From the NCBI GenBank assembly GCA_964468205.1, contig CAYXVG010000014.1, forward strand, positions 57,732-121,731: DNA of 64,000 nt, written 5' to 3'. Under the pieces are notes generated by a model. It had not been told where the DNA came from and made no database searches. It saw nothing but the letters and a program-made list of their open reading frames with translations. This stretch comes from CAWELS01 sp964468205. Its GTDB lineage: Bacteria; Acidobacteriota; Terriglobia; Bryobacterales; Bryobacteraceae. Each line of letters begins with the position of its first letter. Position 1 is the stretch's first letter. This document shows positions 43,223 to 51,995 of this stretch, piece by piece. Made by a program: the position numbers and the translations under genes.

Positions 43223-44650
43223 TTACTCCGTGGATTTGTCCACCGCTTCGTCAATCTCCGCGGCGATCCGGTCCTTCATCTCCTGGCGAACGTCGCAGAG
43301 ATACTTGAACGCCAGCTTCTTGAAAATCTGCTTCCGCAACGTCGGCGATTCAATCCCCAGCCTCAGCAGCCGCTCAGCATCGCCCAGTTCGGCGGAAAAA
43401 TCGCCGATATCGAAGTCGTCAAGCCCCGACACGTCAATGCTGATCCTGTCCATCCGGGCCGCCGCAACCGCCCGCAGCACCGACTTCATCGTGTCTTTCA
43501 CGATGTCCCCGTACGCCCGGAGCACTTCCTGCGTGATCGCGAAATCCCGCTGCTTGCTCAAGCCCGACTGCGAAGTCCGGCTCGCGCCTGGGCCGCCGGC
43601 CTGGCTCATCAGGTAGCAGACTCGGTAGATCTCCTCCTGCAGCCGCTTCAAGTTATCGGACGCAATCTGGTAAACGTGCCCCTCCGGCTCGGTCCACCCA
43701 AACTTGTCATCGGGACCCAACTGTATGTAGTAGGACTCGCCAACAATCTGATTCCACTCTCGCTCGGTATAGACCACCGGCATCGCGAACAGACCCATCG
43801 TCAGCGCCCACGCCAGCGCGTTTGACTTGTTGAAGTGCTCGAGCTGCAGCAACCCGGCTTTATTCGCCAGCCACAGGCCCTTCGGCGCCTCCATCTTGAA
43901 CAGGGGTACTCGGCGCTGCTCCGCCAGAGCGTGGCGCCCCGACGCAACCATCTCGATTGGCGTCGAAGCCTTCAGGCCCCCCGCTTGGCGATAGGAACGG
44001 TAAAACTCCTTGTCGTAATAGGTCCACCGTGTTTCCGTCGTCCATTTACCAAGGTCCGTAGCCGACCGGCTCGGCGCTTCCGTCCGCACCACCACCGACT
44101 CGAAGTTGCCCCGCTCGTCGTGACTCCAATTGATCACCTGCTCCGGCGAGTACTCCACTAGATAAGCCCGCGCCGCGCCCGAGGCCTCCTCAACAGCCCG
44201 ATTCTTGACCCGGCCGCTCGGGCGCGGAAAATCCACCAGCACGTAACTTGACCCGCAAACCAGAGTGTCGATCATCCGCCGCCGGAACAGGTCGGTCAGC
44301 GTGCTGCCGCGATGATCGCAGTCCTCGGCGAACTCGCCCGTGAACTTCCTCCCCGCCTCGTCGTCTCCCTCTACCAGAATTAGCGGCTCCCGCCGGAACA
44401 GCGTCGCCGCATACCAGTCGATGATCGAGCCCAGGTAGTTCTCGTAAAACACCCGGCTCAACCGCTCGCTGTAGACGTCCATCGGCTCCTTCTGCCGCGC
44501 CGTCAGGTAGTTGGAGGCGTTCGCCTTGAGTTGCTGGCCACCTGCGTAAAGGTCCCGGTAAGTCTGCCAGACGGATTTCTTCGCCAAATACTCCGGATGT
44601 TCCAAATCGATCGTCTTCACTGCTTGCTTCTCCCTCGCCATTCGGCTCAC
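43223..44650 (-). CDS. Portal protein
   Basis: 475 residues with GTG 44650 in a GTGA overlap with the terminase gene; an ATG at 44641 is an alternative. Sequence follows portal families: YLTARQKEPMDVYSERLSRVFYENYLGSIIDWYAATLFRREPL, then SSYVLVDFPRP and a long helical C-terminal part (LLRLGIESPTLRKQIFKKLAFKYLCDVRQEM). Portals form the dodecameric DNA gate of the capsid. Location between terminase large subunit and scaffold matches. Length normal. Confidence 0.75.
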   Translation of the reverse strand: MSRMAREKQAVKTIDLEHPEYLAKKSVWQTYRDLYAGGQQLKANASNYLTARQKEPMDVYSERLSRVFYENYLGSIIDWYAATLFRREPLILVEGDDEAGRKFTGEFAEDCDHRGSTLTDLFRRRMIDTLVCGSSYVLVDFPRPSGRVKNRAVEEASGAARAYLVEYSPEQVINWSHDERGNFESVVVRTEAPSRSATDLGKWTTETRWTYYDKEFYRSYRQAGGLKASTPIEMVASGRHALAEQRRVPLFKMEAPKGLWLANKAGLLQLEHFNKSNALAWALTMGLFAMPVVYTEREWNQIVGESYYIQLGPDDKFGWTEPEGHVYQIASDNLKRLQEEIYRVCYLMSQAGGPGASRTSQSGLSKQRDFAITQEVLRAYGDIVKDTMKSVLRAVAAARMDRISIDVSGLDDFDIGDFSAELGDAERLLRLGIESPTLRKQIFKKLAFKYLCDVRQEMKDRIAAEIDEAVDKSTE

Positions 44651-45957
44651 ATGGGCAACAGCGGCTGGGTCGGTTTCTTCACCTCCGGCCGCGCGTGCCT
44701 CTCCTGCCAGATCAAGTACCCCAAAGCTTCCGAAAGATGACTTCGGCGCTTGTCGCGATCCTTGTCGACGATGCTACTGTCTTCCTTAAAGGCCAACTCC
44801 TCGAAGTCCCGAATCAACTCCTTGCACCGCGGATCGACGAAAAGATTCACCTCGCCCGCCGCCGATTTCAACCTTCCGTTCACCGCTCCGATACGGTCCC
44901 GAATCGGGGGGTTCTTGGTTGGAACCAGTTGCTCCGCATAGCGGAAGTTCGTCCCCCGCATCATGCGCCGGACCGTATTGAAATCCGTGGTCCCGGAAGT
45001 CTTTCTGTTCTCCCCTGATGCGTCTCCGTAAATCCGTAGACCTTCCTCGTGCCCTCCATACCGGTTCAGAAACTCCTCGCACGCCTGCTCCGTGCTCGCC
45101 CGGCTCAGCACAATCTCGTCCAGAACGTTCACCGTGTCGCCGTCCATCTGGACCACCACGCTGCACATCGGGTCCACGTTGAAATCCAGCGCCCAAAGCA
45201 GCGTCATGTCCGGCTCCAGTGAAAGCTCCTGGATGTGTACATCGCGGTCGAACGTTTCATAGACGCGGCCCTGATGAATATTCAGGTACTCGCCCAGAAC
45301 CTCTTGCCGGTAGAACTTCTCGTCGTAGCTCTTCCGCAGCCGTTCATAGAAGTCCGGAATCTTGTCCAGAATGTAGCGGTTCTCCATCGGCTTCGCCACC
45401 ACTGTTTCATAGCCCTCCGGTGGATCAGACAGAAACCTCTCGTACACCCAGTCATGACCCTGCGGCGTCCACACCGCGAAACCGCAAAGCTTGGTCGCAT
45501 GCGGGTCCCGCAAGCGCCCTTCCAATCGCAGCCAGGCGTCCCGCCGCGCGTACGTCAGCTCGTCCAGCCCAAACCACGCCAGGTTCGTCCCGCGCAGCCG
45601 CTCGTACTCCTCCACCGAACGCAGCAGAATCCGCGAACCCGTATCCCGCATCAACAACGTGTTCTCCGACTTCTGCAGCGTGTACGGTATCCCGTTGCTC
45701 TCGAGAATCTGCAACAATGCCGTCTGCGTTGTATCCCGCAGCATCGGGTACGTCGGAGCGCCGATTAGTCCCAGCCTCCCCGCGTTCAAATAACTCAACT
45801 TCACCGCCTCATGGCAGAGAGCCGCACTCTTTCCCGAACCAATCGGACCGGAAAACCCCTTAAAACGCGCATCCGAATAGTGGAACCGCGCCTGCGAAGG
45901 CAGCGGTGCATACTCTATATCGCAGTTGCATCTTCCTCGCTGGACGGTTCTACCCAT
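44647..45957 (-). CDS. Terminase large subunit
   Basis: 436 residues, ATG 45957 overlapping the preceding gene by 43 nt. The packaging ATPase motifs are clear: Walker A GPIGSGKSAAL (about 36-46) and Walker B AWFGLDE (about 120-126). The nuclease part has LLWALDFNVDPM and IYGDASGENRKT, with D residues of an RNase H-like active site, then EELAFKEDSSIVDKDRDKRRSH. This enzyme pumps DNA into proheads and cuts concatemers. Headful cutting versus cos cannot be read. Confidence 0.85.
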   Translation of the reverse strand: MGRTVQRGRCNCDIEYAPLPSQARFHYSDARFKGFSGPIGSGKSAALCHEAVKLSYLNAGRLGLIGAPTYPMLRDTTQTALLQILESNGIPYTLQKSENTLLMRDTGSRILLRSVEEYERLRGTNLAWFGLDELTYARRDAWLRLEGRLRDPHATKLCGFAVWTPQGHDWVYERFLSDPPEGYETVVAKPMENRYILDKIPDFYERLRKSYDEKFYRQEVLGEYLNIHQGRVYETFDRDVHIQELSLEPDMTLLWALDFNVDPMCSVVVQMDGDTVNVLDEIVLSRASTEQACEEFLNRYGGHEEGLRIYGDASGENRKTSGTTDFNTVRRMMRGTNFRYAEQLVPTKNPPIRDRIGAVNGRLKSAAGEVNLFVDPRCKELIRDFEELAFKEDSSIVDKDRDKRRSHLSEALGYLIWQERHARPEVKKPTQPLLPM

Positions 45958-46217
45958 CGGACTACAATCTCCCTTGGACGTTCTTCTTCGATCTCTTTCC
46001 TCAGTTGCAGCAGCCGCACAAAGTCGCCGACGCTCGCCTTGAATTCCTTGTCGCTGAGCTTCGCCTCGACACTCTGCAAAAGTTGGTCAAGCCGCAGAAC
46101 CTTCTCTAACTCCCAACTGGTCTCCACCGCCGCGTCGCCAGGACTCCCTTCCGGTGTACTCTCCACAACGCCTGACTCCGGCTCCCCCATATCCCCACCT
46201 CTGTTTGTCGTCTCCAT
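45915..46217 (-). CDS. Probable terminase small subunit
   Basis: 100 residues, immediately before the large subunit and overlapping it. Acidic N-terminal region (about 1-30) followed by helices (ELEKVLRLDQLLQSVEAKLSDKEFKASVGDFVRLLQLRKEIEEERPREIVVRW). No helix-turn-helix is clear. Function is inferred from its position as the first gene; small terminase subunits vary widely in sequence. Confidence 0.45.
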   Translation of the reverse strand: METTNRGGDMGEPESGVVESTPEGSPGDAAVETSWELEKVLRLDQLLQSVEAKLSDKEFKASVGDFVRLLQLRKEIEEERPREIVVRWVEPSSEEDATAI

Positions 46218-46490
46218 AGCTTCATTCGCATCCGTTCACTCCGGCCTCGGCCTGATACCGCCAGGACGCTGCCGTCCTCACTGGTTCGAGACTAGCAACG
46301 GCTACCATCCGTCCGATCCCCGCCTACGGTCGAAACTACTGAGACCACAGGAGAAAAAACTTTCTAAAATGCTGTGAACGATCTTTCGCCCCCGTCCGAA
46401 ATGGCCCATCTTTCGAACTCCAGACCCAGCAGACGTCCCGCCTGCGCCCGATGCCTGACACTTTCGGGCAAGCGAAATCATCTGCAAAAT

Positions 46491-47828
46491 ATGGCTGCCG
46501 AAAATAGATTGGGACAAACCGGTGTGGAATCCTCGTCGCAATCCGAACGGGTAGTCATCCTCGGCGGTGGGTTCGGGGGGCTCTACACAGCGAAAGCTCT
46601 GCGCCGGGCTCCCGTCTCGGTCACCCTGCTGGACCGGTGCAACTTCCACCTCTTCCAGCCGCTGCTATACCAAGTCGCCACCGGCGGATTGTCCCCGGCG
46701 AACATTGCATCACCCCTCCGCGCCATTCTCGGAAACCAGAACAACACTCGCGTCGTGCTCGCCGAAGCCCTCGACCTCAACCCGGACCGCCGGGAACTCA
46801 TCCTCGAAGACGGTGTCATCCCCTACGACACCCTCGTCGTGGCCGCCGGCGCTCGCAACGACTATTTCGGCCATCCCGAATGGAGCAAATACGCCCCGGG
46901 GTTGAAGTCCATCGAAGACGCAATCGAGATTCGCCAGCGCATACTTTACGCCTTCGAGGCCGCCGAAAGGGAATCGGATCCGGAAGCCCGCCGCGCCTGG
47001 CTGACCTTTGCTATTGTCGGCGCAGGACCAACAGGTGTCGAGCTGGCCGGCACCCTTGGCGAAATCGCAAACGATACCCTGAAACACGAATTCCGCTCCA
47101 TCCACCCCGATGAGTCCTCGATTATCCTGCTCGATCTCGCACCCCGGGTGCTGCCGATGTATCCGCCGGAACTCTCGGAAAAAGCCGAAAAATACCTCAT
47201 CCGCCTCGCCGTCCGTTCCCGTACCGGCGTCAAGGTCACCGCAATCGACGAGCAAGGCGTTCTATTTGAAACGAATGGAGAACAGCGGCGCATCACCGCC
47301 CGAACCGTCGTCTGGGCCGCCGGCGTGGCGGCCTCCCCGTTTGGCGAGGTGCTGGCGCGTCGCACCGGCTGCGAACTCGACAAGAAAGGCCGCGTCATCG
47401 TCGACCCCGGCCTCACCATTCCCGGCCATCCCGAGATCTTCGTGATCGGCGACCTCGCTTGCTTCCGGCAACCGGACGGCGGCGAGCTTCCCGGAGTCGC
47501 GCCCGTTGCCATGCAGCAGGGACGCTTTGTCGCCCGGTCCATCGAGCGCCGCCTGCGCGGCAACCACCCGGCCGAGCCGTTCCGCTACCGCGACAAAGGC
47601 AGCCTCGCAACAGTCGGCCGCGCTCTCGCCGTGGCCAATATCGGACGGTTCCGCTTCAGTGGATTCCTCGCCTGGCTCGCCTGGCTTTTCGTTCACTTGA
47701 TGTTCCTGGTCGGGTTTCAGAACCGCCTGCTGGTCCTTATCCAGTGGGCCTTCCACTACTTCACCTTTAACCGCATGGCTCGGCTGATCTTCCCCAGAAA
47801 ACGTTCATGCGAAGACCACCCGGACTGA
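46491..47828 (+). CDS. ndh: Type II NADH dehydrogenase (NDH-2)
   Basis: ATG 46491 gives 445 residues; an earlier GTG at 46374 would extend the protein into poorly conserved sequence, so it is not used. FAD-binding VVILGGGFGGLYTAKAL near the N-terminus, NADH-binding AIVGAGPTGVELAGTL, and the FVIGDLACF motif define NDH-2. The C-terminal hydrophobic helix (LAWLAWLFVHLMFLVGFQNR) anchors it to the inner membrane. It passes electrons from NADH to quinone without pumping protons. It faces away from the phage cassette, which starts 273 bp upstream in the opposite direction. Confidence 0.88.
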   Translation: MAAENRLGQTGVESSSQSERVVILGGGFGGLYTAKALRRAPVSVTLLDRCNFHLFQPLLYQVATGGLSPANIASPLRAILGNQNNTRVVLAEALDLNPDRRELILEDGVIPYDTLVVAAGARNDYFGHPEWSKYAPGLKSIEDAIEIRQRILYAFEAAERESDPEARRAWLTFAIVGAGPTGVELAGTLGEIANDTLKHEFRSIHPDESSIILLDLAPRVLPMYPPELSEKAEKYLIRLAVRSRTGVKVTAIDEQGVLFETNGEQRRITARTVVWAAGVAASPFGEVLARRTGCELDKKGRVIVDPGLTIPGHPEIFVIGDLACFRQPDGGELPGVAPVAMQQGRFVARSIERRLRGNHPAEPFRYRDKGSLATVGRALAVANIGRFRFSGFLAWLAWLFVHLMFLVGFQNRLLVLIQWAFHYFTFNRMARLIFPRKRSCEDHPD

Positions 47829-48078
47829 CGCGGTCAAGCGGTTGCGGATAAACGCTCGTCGGTACGGTCAAACTTAAGTCTACTGCCGGGTTCTCGGCCT
47901 TCACCGTGTAAATCCCTGCTTCTCATACCCGCGACCCGCCCCAAAGTGCCGGTACTCAGTATGTTGAGCCGCGGCCAGCGAATCCCGCCCGACGCTCCAA
48001 GGCGGCGCATTCGCCCCAGCCGCCCACAACCATGATCTGATGCGCCGAGGACACGTCACCCTGATGTATAGTGGCGGC

Positions 48079-49344
48079 ATGGGAAAGCTGCTTTGCATTC
48101 TCGTCTCAGCGCTGCTGGCCGCGCCCTGCGTTGCAGGCACGCTCCAAGCAGGTGCGGCAAAGGTGGATATCACCCCGCCGGCGGACTCCGCTTTGCCGTT
48201 GAGCGGCTATGCCGGCCGCACCGAAGGATTCGAGGAGATCCACGATCCGCTCTTCATCCGCGCCATCGTTGTTGATGACGGAAAGAACCAGGCGGTCGTC
48301 GTCACTTGGGATCTGATCTTCGTTCCCGAAGACCTTTGGCAGCGCGTATCGAAAACCATCCACGATGTGGCCGGGATCCCAACGGATCACATACTCATCG
48401 CCGCAACGCATACTCATGGCGCACCAAATCTCTCCCGCCTGGAGAAGATGCCCGACGGGAGCGTGGGGCGAAAATACCTGGATGACCTGCCGCTCCGAGC
48501 AGCCGATGCAGTGAAGCATGCTAAGGCTGCGCTCAGGCCGGCCCGCATCGGTTACGGCGCCGGGCGCGCGAATGTCAATATGAACCGCGTTGCGCGGATG
48601 CCGGAGGGCGACTGGTGGCTCGGACCGAATCCGGACGGGCCATCGGATAAAACCGTGGGGGTGGTGCGCTTCGAGGACCTCGGTGGCAAGCCGATCGCCT
48701 TCCTCCTGAATTACGCTGTCCATGGCACCGTTACCGGACCCAAGAACTATAAACTCACTGGCGACCTTCCAGGCGCCTGCTCCCGCTTCGTGGAAGACTA
48801 TTTCGGCAATGGCGTCGTTGCCGCGTTTCTCGCCGGCGCCTCGGGTGACCAGGACCCGATCTACCGGGTCGGCACAGATCTCAGGCAGGTGGAACTCCTT
48901 GGCCGGATCCTCGGCGAGGAAGCTGTGCGCGTGGGGAAAAAGATCAAAACCCGCCCCGGAATGCGAATCGGCGGCGCGCAGCGCGTCGTGGTCTGTCCGG
49001 GGCGCAAGCAAGCGAACGGCAACTCCGGACGGCAAAAAGACGGTGACTATGTGTTCGTCGACTCCGATCCGGTCAACATCCGCCTCGGGATTCTGAAGCT
49101 CAACAACATCGTCCTCGCCGGCGTTTCCGGAGAGGTGCTGACACAAATCGGAACGCGGGTGAAGGAAGAGTCCCCGCTGAAAGCGACGCTCTTCGTGACG
49201 CATGCCAACGGCTCCAGCGGCTATATCCCCGACGACGCGTCCTACGAACGCATCAGCTATGAGATCGCCGTCACGCGGCTCAAGCCCGGCTGCGCCGAAA
49301 ACGCAATCGTCGGCGGCCTCCTCGGTATGATGGATGGCCTATGA
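48079..49344 (+). CDS. Neutral/alkaline ceramidase-like secreted protein
   Basis: ATG 48079 opens a signal peptide (MGKLLCILVSALLAAPCVAG). The 421-residue mature part matches the N-terminal domain of neutral ceramidase-like hydrolases: AGAAKVDITPPADSALPLSGYAGRTEG, ILIAATHTHGAPNL (THTHG metal site), and NYAVHGT, LAGASGDQDP. True bacterial ceramidases have a further C-terminal Ig-like domain and are about 650 residues; this shorter form may act on other amides. It overlaps the sulfatase by 4 nt (ATGA), so the two are coexpressed. Confidence 0.75.
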   Translation: MGKLLCILVSALLAAPCVAGTLQAGAAKVDITPPADSALPLSGYAGRTEGFEEIHDPLFIRAIVVDDGKNQAVVVTWDLIFVPEDLWQRVSKTIHDVAGIPTDHILIAATHTHGAPNLSRLEKMPDGSVGRKYLDDLPLRAADAVKHAKAALRPARIGYGAGRANVNMNRVARMPEGDWWLGPNPDGPSDKTVGVVRFEDLGGKPIAFLLNYAVHGTVTGPKNYKLTGDLPGACSRFVEDYFGNGVVAAFLAGASGDQDPIYRVGTDLRQVELLGRILGEEAVRVGKKIKTRPGMRIGGAQRVVVCPGRKQANGNSGRQKDGDYVFVDSDPVNIRLGILKLNNIVLAGVSGEVLTQIGTRVKEESPLKATLFVTHANGSSGYIPDDASYERISYEIAVTRLKPGCAENAIVGGLLGMMDGL

Positions 49345-50756
49345 GATCTCTTCTGCTAGCTGCCAACGCCCTACTGCTGCTTCTGTCCGGTTGTGCCTCC
49401 TCTGAGGAAGCCGCGCAAACACAGCCCCCTCCGAATATCGTCTTCATCATGGCCGACGATCTCGGCTACGGCCACCTCGGCGTCTACGGCGGCGGCAAAA
49501 TCGAAACGCCGCACGTCGACAAGCTGGCTGCCGAAGGGATGCGCTTCACCCAGGCGTACGCCGGCTCCACCGTTTGTGCGCCATCCCGCAGCGTGCTCAT
49601 CACCGGCCTCCATGGCGGTCATACCCCGATTCGCAGAAACGGCGGCGGAGCGTCGCTCGAACCGGATGACGTCACCATCGCCGAAGTTCTCAAGCAAGCC
49701 GGCTACGCAACCGGCGGTTTCGGCAAGTGGGGACTCGGTGTGGAAGGTTCGCCCGGGCATCCGCTCGAACAGGGGTTCGACGAATGGGTCGGCTACCTGC
49801 ACCAGGTGCACGGCCACTTCTACTATCCGTTCTGGCTCACCGACGGCCACGGCAAGTTGATGCTGCCGGAAAACGAGGGCCGCAAGCGCCAGCGCTATGC
49901 TCACGACGACATCGTCCGCCGGGCCATGGAATTCATCCGAGCGAACAAGGACCGGCCGTTCTTCTGCTACCTGCCCGTCACCATTCCGCACGTCGAGTTG
50001 GCGGTACCGGAGGAGTCGCTCAAGCAATACCTCGGCCGCTGGGAAGAAACCCCGGGACATCAGGAACCGCGGGCCGGCTACATCGTTTCGGAAACTCCGA
50101 AGGCTACCTTTGCTGCGATGGTCTCCCATCTCGACCGCGACGTCGGCAACATCGTGGCGCTGCTCGACGAGCTCGGCATCGCCGAAAATACAGTCGTCAT
50201 CTTCACCTCCGATAACGGAGCCCAGTCAAACTATGACGTCCAGGAAGAGTTCTTCCAGGCGAGCGGCCCGCTCCGCGGCTACAAGGGCTCGATGTACGAG
50301 GGCGGTCTGCGTGTTCCGCTGGTCGTGAAGTGGCCGGGCAAGGTGCAACCCGGAACGGTCTCCGATCTCGTTACCTACTTCCCGGACTGGATGCCGACGT
50401 TTGCGGCGATTGCCGGAACCGCAGCCCCTCCTGCCGACGGCATGTCGATTCTGCCCGAACTAACCGGCCAGGGAGACCAACAGCAGCACGAATGGCTCTA
50501 CTGGGAGCTGGTCAACCCGGATGGAGAGCCAACCCGCCGTGGCGCGCGGACCGGAGACTGGAAGTTTGTCCAGCAAGGGCCCGGCGAGCAGATGGAACTC
50601 TATAACCTGGCTCAGGATCTCGGCGAGCAGAACAACCTTGCGCGCGAGCATCCGGAGATGATCGACAAATTCAACAATTTCTACGAGCAAAACCGGACTC
50701 CGGCGCGGACTTGGCAGGACGTCGCCCCGGTCACGATCGATGATTATGTGAAATAA
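49341..50756 (+). CDS. Lipoprotein arylsulfatase-type sulfatase
   Basis: 471 residues with a lipoprotein signal (lipobox LSGC, C18). Sulfatase motif STVCAPSRSVLITG places the formylglycine precursor at C79 (CxPSR); other ligands are NIVFIMADDLGYGHLG near the start, HVELA and FTSDNG. It hydrolyses sulfate esters once C79 is converted. SUMF1 proteins in the window lack a clear FGE cysteine pair, so maturation may depend on an enzyme elsewhere. Overlaps the ceramidase-like gene. Confidence 0.85.
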   Translation: MRSLLLAANALLLLLSGCASSEEAAQTQPPPNIVFIMADDLGYGHLGVYGGGKIETPHVDKLAAEGMRFTQAYAGSTVCAPSRSVLITGLHGGHTPIRRNGGGASLEPDDVTIAEVLKQAGYATGGFGKWGLGVEGSPGHPLEQGFDEWVGYLHQVHGHFYYPFWLTDGHGKLMLPENEGRKRQRYAHDDIVRRAMEFIRANKDRPFFCYLPVTIPHVELAVPEESLKQYLGRWEETPGHQEPRAGYIVSETPKATFAAMVSHLDRDVGNIVALLDELGIAENTVVIFTSDNGAQSNYDVQEEFFQASGPLRGYKGSMYEGGLRVPLVVKWPGKVQPGTVSDLVTYFPDWMPTFAAIAGTAAPPADGMSILPELTGQGDQQQHEWLYWELVNPDGEPTRRGARTGDWKFVQQGPGEQMELYNLAQDLGEQNNLAREHPEMIDKFNNFYEQNRTPARTWQDVAPVTIDDYVK

Positions 50757-51104
50757 CCCACGGACAGTCGGCCTGACGGCGGCATACGGCATTCTCTTTG
50801 TCTGCCACCATTGGAAACCTGTGTCCTCCTGTCTCCCTTCGGATCCAGCCCCGTTACGCGCCCCGCTTCTGACTCGACGCCCGCCGCCGTGCGCGCGAAA
50901 CAGGGCCAACAAATTTATGCATTTCTTCCTCTATATTGTTTTTCACCCGCCCATTCTCAACCACTTACGCCCCTTCCCCGCACAACGCCTTGCTCGGCCG
51001 TGCTACAACACAATCGGCATGGGGAGGCGCGTCCGCAAACGCCAAAACACCTCCCCACTCGATTTTTGACAATTGAATATATGCGCCAAAACTGCGTACT
51101 CCCC

Positions 51105-51128
51105 CGGTGACGCAAGCGGTGACGCAAG
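51105..51128. repeat. Two tandem 12-bp copies of CGGTGACGCAAG, with an inverted copy downstream
   Basis: CGGTGACGCAAG occurs twice head-to-tail (51105-51116, 51117-51128). Its 10-nt core complement CTTGCGTCAC is at 51228-51237. Such a pattern may be an operator or a remnant of a small mobile element. No function known. Confidence 0.6.
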
Positions 51129-51171
51129 ACCGTTTTTCCGCTCCGTGCCCTCCACACCGCACATGTCGGCC

Positions 51172-51201
51172 AAATAAAATCAACAACTTACAATTTTATT
51201 T
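51172..51201. repeat. AT-rich inverted repeat (9-bp arms)
   Basis: AAATAAAAT at 51172-51180 and ATTTTATTT at 51193-51201 are perfect complements with a 12-bp loop. It may form a hairpin or a protein-binding site; it lacks the GC stem of an intrinsic terminator. Confidence 0.45.
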
Positions 51202-51286
51202 TTACACGCCATGGAAATAAGGGGGGGCTTGCGTCACGCCCCACGGGCGATCTCGCCGCCACTGCACACGAAGGCCGGCCAACCCC

Positions 51287-51327
51287 TTGACTTACGCCTC
51301 CTCTTCGCCTCACAATGGAATGGCGAA
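51287..51327 (+). promoter_or_regulatory. Candidate promoter and SOS-type operator of imuA
   Basis: TTGACT (51287-51292) and CACAAT (51311-51316) are spaced by 18 bp. TTCGCC (51304-51309) and GGCGAA (51322-51327) form an inverted repeat with a 12-bp spacer that spans the -10. ImuA-ImuB-DnaE2 cassettes are LexA-controlled in many bacteria, so this is a plausible operator, but the LexA motif of this lineage is unknown. Confidence 0.35.
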
Positions 51328-51338
51328 TAAAAGGCGAA

Positions 51339-51989
51339 ATGACGATGACCGCACCCGTACTAGCGGCCAACCTTCTGGTTGCCCGTAACACCAAGGAATA
51401 CGCTCCCTCTGGCGTGAGCGCCCTCGACCGGACGGCCGGCGGACTACCTCGGGGAGCGATTAGCGAGTTCACCGGAAGCCGTTCTTCGGGAAGGACTTCC
51501 GCGGCCCTCGCGGCGCTCGCCGCGGCCACCGCCCGGCTGGAATGTTGCGCCTGGGTCGATGCCGCCTCGTGCTTCCATCCGGCTTCGGCCCGGCGGGCCG
51601 GGGTGAATCTCGAACGGCTGCTCTGGATACGGTGCGGCGGGGATGCCGGCGCCGCTCTGCGGGCGGCCGATCTGCTGCTGCACGGGGGCGGCTTCGGCTT
51701 GGTTTGCCTGGACCTCGCGGGACTCGGCGCGCGGGTCTTGAACCGCATCCCGATCTCTTATTGGCACCGCTTCCGGCGGGCGGTGGAGAACACGCCCACC
51801 GCGCTGTTGGTGATCGCCGGTACGCCATGCACGGCTTCGTGCGCCGCTCTGGCGGCGCGCTTCGGCCGCTCCGGACCGCGCTGGACGGGACAGGCGCCGG
51901 CTCGCCTGCTGACCGGGTTGGCATGCCGGGTGGAGGTGCGCAAACCCGGGCCGGCGCGGGAGGTGGAACTCGAATTTCTGGCGGCTTGA
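51339..51989 (+). CDS. imuA: ImuA, RecA-like mutasome accessory protein
   Basis: The ATG at 51339 follows AAAGGCG; a longer in-frame start at 51315 falls within the predicted promoter. The 216-residue product is RecA/SulA-like: GALDRTAGG- and PRGAISEFTGSRSSGRTSAALAALAAATA, with a degenerate Walker A (GxxxxGR instead of GK). Then LWIRCGGDAGAALRAADLLLHGGGFGLVCLDLAG. ImuA works with ImuB and DnaE2 in error-prone lesion bypass. It is 6 bp upstream of imuB. Confidence 0.7.
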   Translation: MTMTAPVLAANLLVARNTKEYAPSGVSALDRTAGGLPRGAISEFTGSRSSGRTSAALAALAAATARLECCAWVDAASCFHPASARRAGVNLERLLWIRCGGDAGAALRAADLLLHGGGFGLVCLDLAGLGARVLNRIPISYWHRFRRAVENTPTALLVIAGTPCTASCAALAARFGRSGPRWTGQAPARLLTGLACRVEVRKPGPAREVELEFLAA

Positions 51990-51995
51990 CTACCG

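Larger units (their letters stand above)
29333..46217 (-). mobile_element. Siphovirus-like structural gene cassette (prophage remnant or gene-transfer-agent-like element)
   Basis: Fifteen genes all on the minus strand, in canonical late-phage order: small and large terminase, portal, scaffold, coat, two connectors, tail completion, tail tube, chaperone with frameshift, tape measure, two minor tail proteins and two large tail-tip proteins (16,885 bp). No integrase, repressor, replication, endolysin, holin or att repeat was found. The flanks are an ABC ATPase and NDH-2, host genes. Codon use and GC look host-like. The components equate well with gene transfer agents (compact structural cluster, short tape measure), but remnant prophage is equally possible. 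Confidence 0.8.
50757..51338. other. 582-bp non-coding region upstream of the mutasome cassette
   Basis: The longest gene-free stretch in the window; no convincing ORF or tRNA. It is more AT-rich than neighbours in its second half and includes a 12-bp direct repeat with an inverted third copy, a 9-bp AT-rich inverted repeat, and a promoter with an inverted repeat before imuA (separate entries). It may contain a small RNA, but no clear signature was seen. Confidence 0.5.

Noticed and set aside
29333..46217. Attachment-site repeats bounding the phage cassette
   Set aside because: The flanks 29287-29332 and 46218-46373 were compared by eye; no shared repeat and no tRNA was seen.
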